This document shows positions 21,902-23,056 of a stretch of 23,056 nucleotides of DNA, piece by piece. Position 1 is the first letter of the stretch, and each line of letters opens with the position of its first letter. The notes under the pieces were generated by a model. That model had not been told where the DNA came from and did no database searches. It worked only from the letters and a program-made list of their open reading frames with translations. The DNA is from DASQVO01 sp035640715 (GTDB taxonomy: Bacteria; Actinomycetota; Actinomycetes; Streptosporangiales; Streptosporangiaceae). The position numbers and the translations under genes are program-made. The stretch is taken from assembly GCA_035640715.1 (NCBI GenBank), contig DASQVO010000044.1, positions 1 through 23,056 on the forward strand, written 5' to 3'.

Positions 21902-22963
21902 TCAGTCCGGGCGGTCGAGCTCACGGACCCGGTCCATGTCGATGTCTACGCCCAGCCCCGGGCCGGCCGGCACGGTGATGAACCCGTCATGGTCCACGTC
22001 GAGCAGCGACGAGTCTCGCAGGTGCGGCCCGAACGGGTAGCGGCCGAAACTCTCCGGCTCACGTTCCGGCACCATGAACTCGGTGAGGCCGCCGGTCGCC
22101 GCGGTGGCCCCCACGTGCACCGCGGCGAGGAAGCTTAGCGGGGGCGCGGCGGAGTGCGGCACGAGCCGCTTCCCCCACGCGTCCAGCACGTTGGCGATCT
22201 TGATGCCCTGGCTGATGCCGCCGCACTTGTCGAAGGACGGCTGGAAGATAGCCAGCGAGTCCACGCTCAGATGCCGCCGCAGCGCGTACACGGTGGTGTC
22301 CGACTGGAAGCCGGAGATCGGGGTCGCCAGGCGCGCGGATACGGCCGCCAGCGCTTCGACGTGGGTGTACGGGCACGGCTCCTCGAACCAGCGGACACCG
22401 GTGGCGTCGCAGGCGGCACCCACCGCCACGGCGTCCGCGACGTCGTACGCGCCGTTGGAGTCCACGGCGAGCGGCATGTCGGGCCGCTCGGAGCGCAGCC
22501 GGGTGATGCGTGCCTTGTCTGTCTCGACGCCGTGCCCGATCGCGAACTTGACGCCGCGGAACCCCCAGTCCCGGGCCGCGTCGATCAGATCGAGCTGCTC
22601 CTCCACCGGGCGGTTCCACGGGATCGTGGCGTAGGCCTCAACGCGGTCGCGGAGCAGGCCGCCGAGCAGCTGCCACACCGGCTGGCCCATCGCCCGCGCC
22701 TTGAGGTCCCAAAGGGCGGTGTCCACCGCGCTCATGGCCGGGTGCAGGCCGTGGTGGCGCACCGAGCGCCACAGCCCTTCGACCATTGCTGCGCCGAGGT
22801 CGGCGCGGGGCCCGGTGAGCGGTCCCATCTCGCCGAGGGTGATCGACCCGTTCCCTCCGCTGCCACCGCCACCGCCGCCGGACGATGCGCAGGCCGCCAG
22901 GCCCACGGACACGAACCCGAGCATTGACGCCATCACCCATCTGCTGATCTTGTGCGCCGTCAT
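21902..22963 (-). CDS. Chimera: lipoprotein signal of a branched-chain amino-acid-type binding protein fused to a truncated enolase-superfamily (MR/MLE) enzyme
   Basis: A 353-residue frame from ATG 22963, with AAAGGGGTGA upstream. Residues 1-25 are a lipoprotein signal ending LAAC. A Gly/Ser run and ITLGEMGPLTGPRADLGAAM (41-60) follow, the mature start of LIV-type ABC substrate-binding proteins. From about 61 the protein becomes a mandelate racemase/muconate lactonizing enzyme: MSAVDTALWDLKARAMGQPVWQLLGG, AVDSNG (Asp168), WFEEP (Glu194), FDKCGG (Asp245) and VPHS (His270). The roughly 90-residue N-terminal capping domain is missing. The usual KxK is KFA, and the third metal-ligand position reads SGFQ instead of GGE or GEQ. 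As encoded, the barrel would be exported as a lipoprotein without its lid, so activity is doubtful. The halves probably joined by deletion near 22775-22795. Confidence 0.75.
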   Translation of the reverse strand: MTAHKISRWVMASMLGFVSVGLAACASSGGGGGGSGGNGSITLGEMGPLTGPRADLGAAMVEGLWRSVRHHGLHPAMSAVDTALWDLKARAMGQPVWQLLGGLLRDRVEAYATIPWNRPVEEQLDLIDAARDWGFRGVKFAIGHGVETDKARITRLRSERPDMPLAVDSNGAYDVADAVAVGAACDATGVRWFEEPCPYTHVEALAAVSARLATPISGFQSDTTVYALRRHLSVDSLAIFQPSFDKCGGISQGIKIANVLDAWGKRLVPHSAAPPLSFLAAVHVGATAATGGLTEFMVPEREPESFGRYPFGPHLRDSSLLDVDHDGFITVPAGPGLGVDIDMDRVRELDRPD

Positions 22964-23003
22964 CGGGGTCACCCCTTTGCACCCGCCATTGGGTTTTGTA
23001 TGC

Positions 23004-23034
23004 CACGTACTGTATACGTGCACTGTATACAGTG
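23004..23034. promoter_or_regulatory. Palindromic operator candidate upstream of the operon
   Basis: Contains the perfect 14-bp palindrome CACTGTATACAGTG (23021-23034), and next to it the dyad CACGTA-5 nt-TACGTG (23004-23020). The octamer CTGTATAC is repeated with 13-bp period. It lies about 40-70 bp before the start of the chimeric gene. The TGTATACA core resembles sites of GntR-family (FadR/VanR-type) repressors common in sugar-acid and carboxylic-acid operons. The regulator is not in the window to the left and may lie beyond the right edge. Confidence 0.5.
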
Positions 23035-23056
23035 TAATGAGTAACATCGACGGAAT

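Noticed and set aside
22850..22875. Gly/Ser-coding low-complexity run in the chimeric lipoprotein
   Set aside because: Gly/Ser tracts after the lipobox cysteine are normal in actinobacterial lipoproteins, so it is not a separate repeat feature.
22154..22927. Plus-strand 257-codon frame
   Set aside because: Antisense to the MR/MLE chimera with no coherent motifs.
1..23056. tRNA, rRNA or CRISPR array
   Set aside because: I looked for conserved tRNA arm sequences and regularly spaced repeats on both strands by eye and found none; a dedicated search could still find a weak one.

Overview
The window is high-GC DNA with actinobacterial gene content: an AfsR/SARP-type regulator, a DUF574-type SAM methyltransferase, an XRE/TPR regulator paired with a flavoprotein, a T7SS-signal-like protein, an LLM flavin oxidoreductase and a BlaI/M56 pair. 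It most likely comes from a filamentous actinomycete chromosome. Genus cannot be set from the sequence. I saw no rRNA, tRNA or CRISPR array.

Layout. 1-322: 3' end of an SDR/NAD-epimerase gene. 340-738: chimeric debris of a secreted protein joined to a phosphoesterase. 899-2322: M56 peptidase and BlaI repressor with a palindromic operator, divergent from a membrane-anchored CPYC protein (2371-3312). 3408-7747: SARP/NB-ARC regulator divergent from a secreted S53 peptidase, which ends in a 14-bp hairpin terminator. 7823-8523: decayed mobile or accessory DNA, with an internally deleted P-loop ATPase, a frameshifted integrase fragment and a 20-bp tandem duplication. 8565-9668: T7SS-signal-like protein without a toxin domain. 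9717-13241: two small unknown genes divergent from an XRE/TPR regulator, a flavoprotein overlapping it by 4 nt, and a convergent NUDIX hydrolase. 13405-16938: PsiE-like membrane protein, a gutted CocE/X-Pro-type hydrolase, an LLM oxidoreductase, a DUF167 protein and a DUF574 methyltransferase.

17166-22963 is a minus-strand operon, in transcription order: lipoprotein-signal::enolase-superfamily chimera, tandem 107-bp repeats, MmgE/PrpD paralogue 2, MmgE/PrpD paralogue 1, a stand-alone 80-aa MmgE/PrpD C-terminal domain, and citrate synthase. Tight spacing (ATGA overlap and a 4-nt gap in the distal part) and a perfect palindrome upstream suggest a regulated carboxylic-acid pathway. It could be related to the methylcitrate cycle or to aconitate/tricarballylate-type acids, but the substrate cannot be read from sequence.

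A recurring theme is genes with missing middles or joined halves: phosphoesterase, P-loop ATPase, CocE-like hydrolase, MR/MLE chimera and possibly the 80-aa PrpD piece. The most notable items are the in-frame lipoprotein::MR/MLE fusion, the 107-bp repeats that each encode a 36-codon mini-ORF chained by ATGA to prpD, and the stand-alone PrpD C-terminal domain coupled to citrate synthase.
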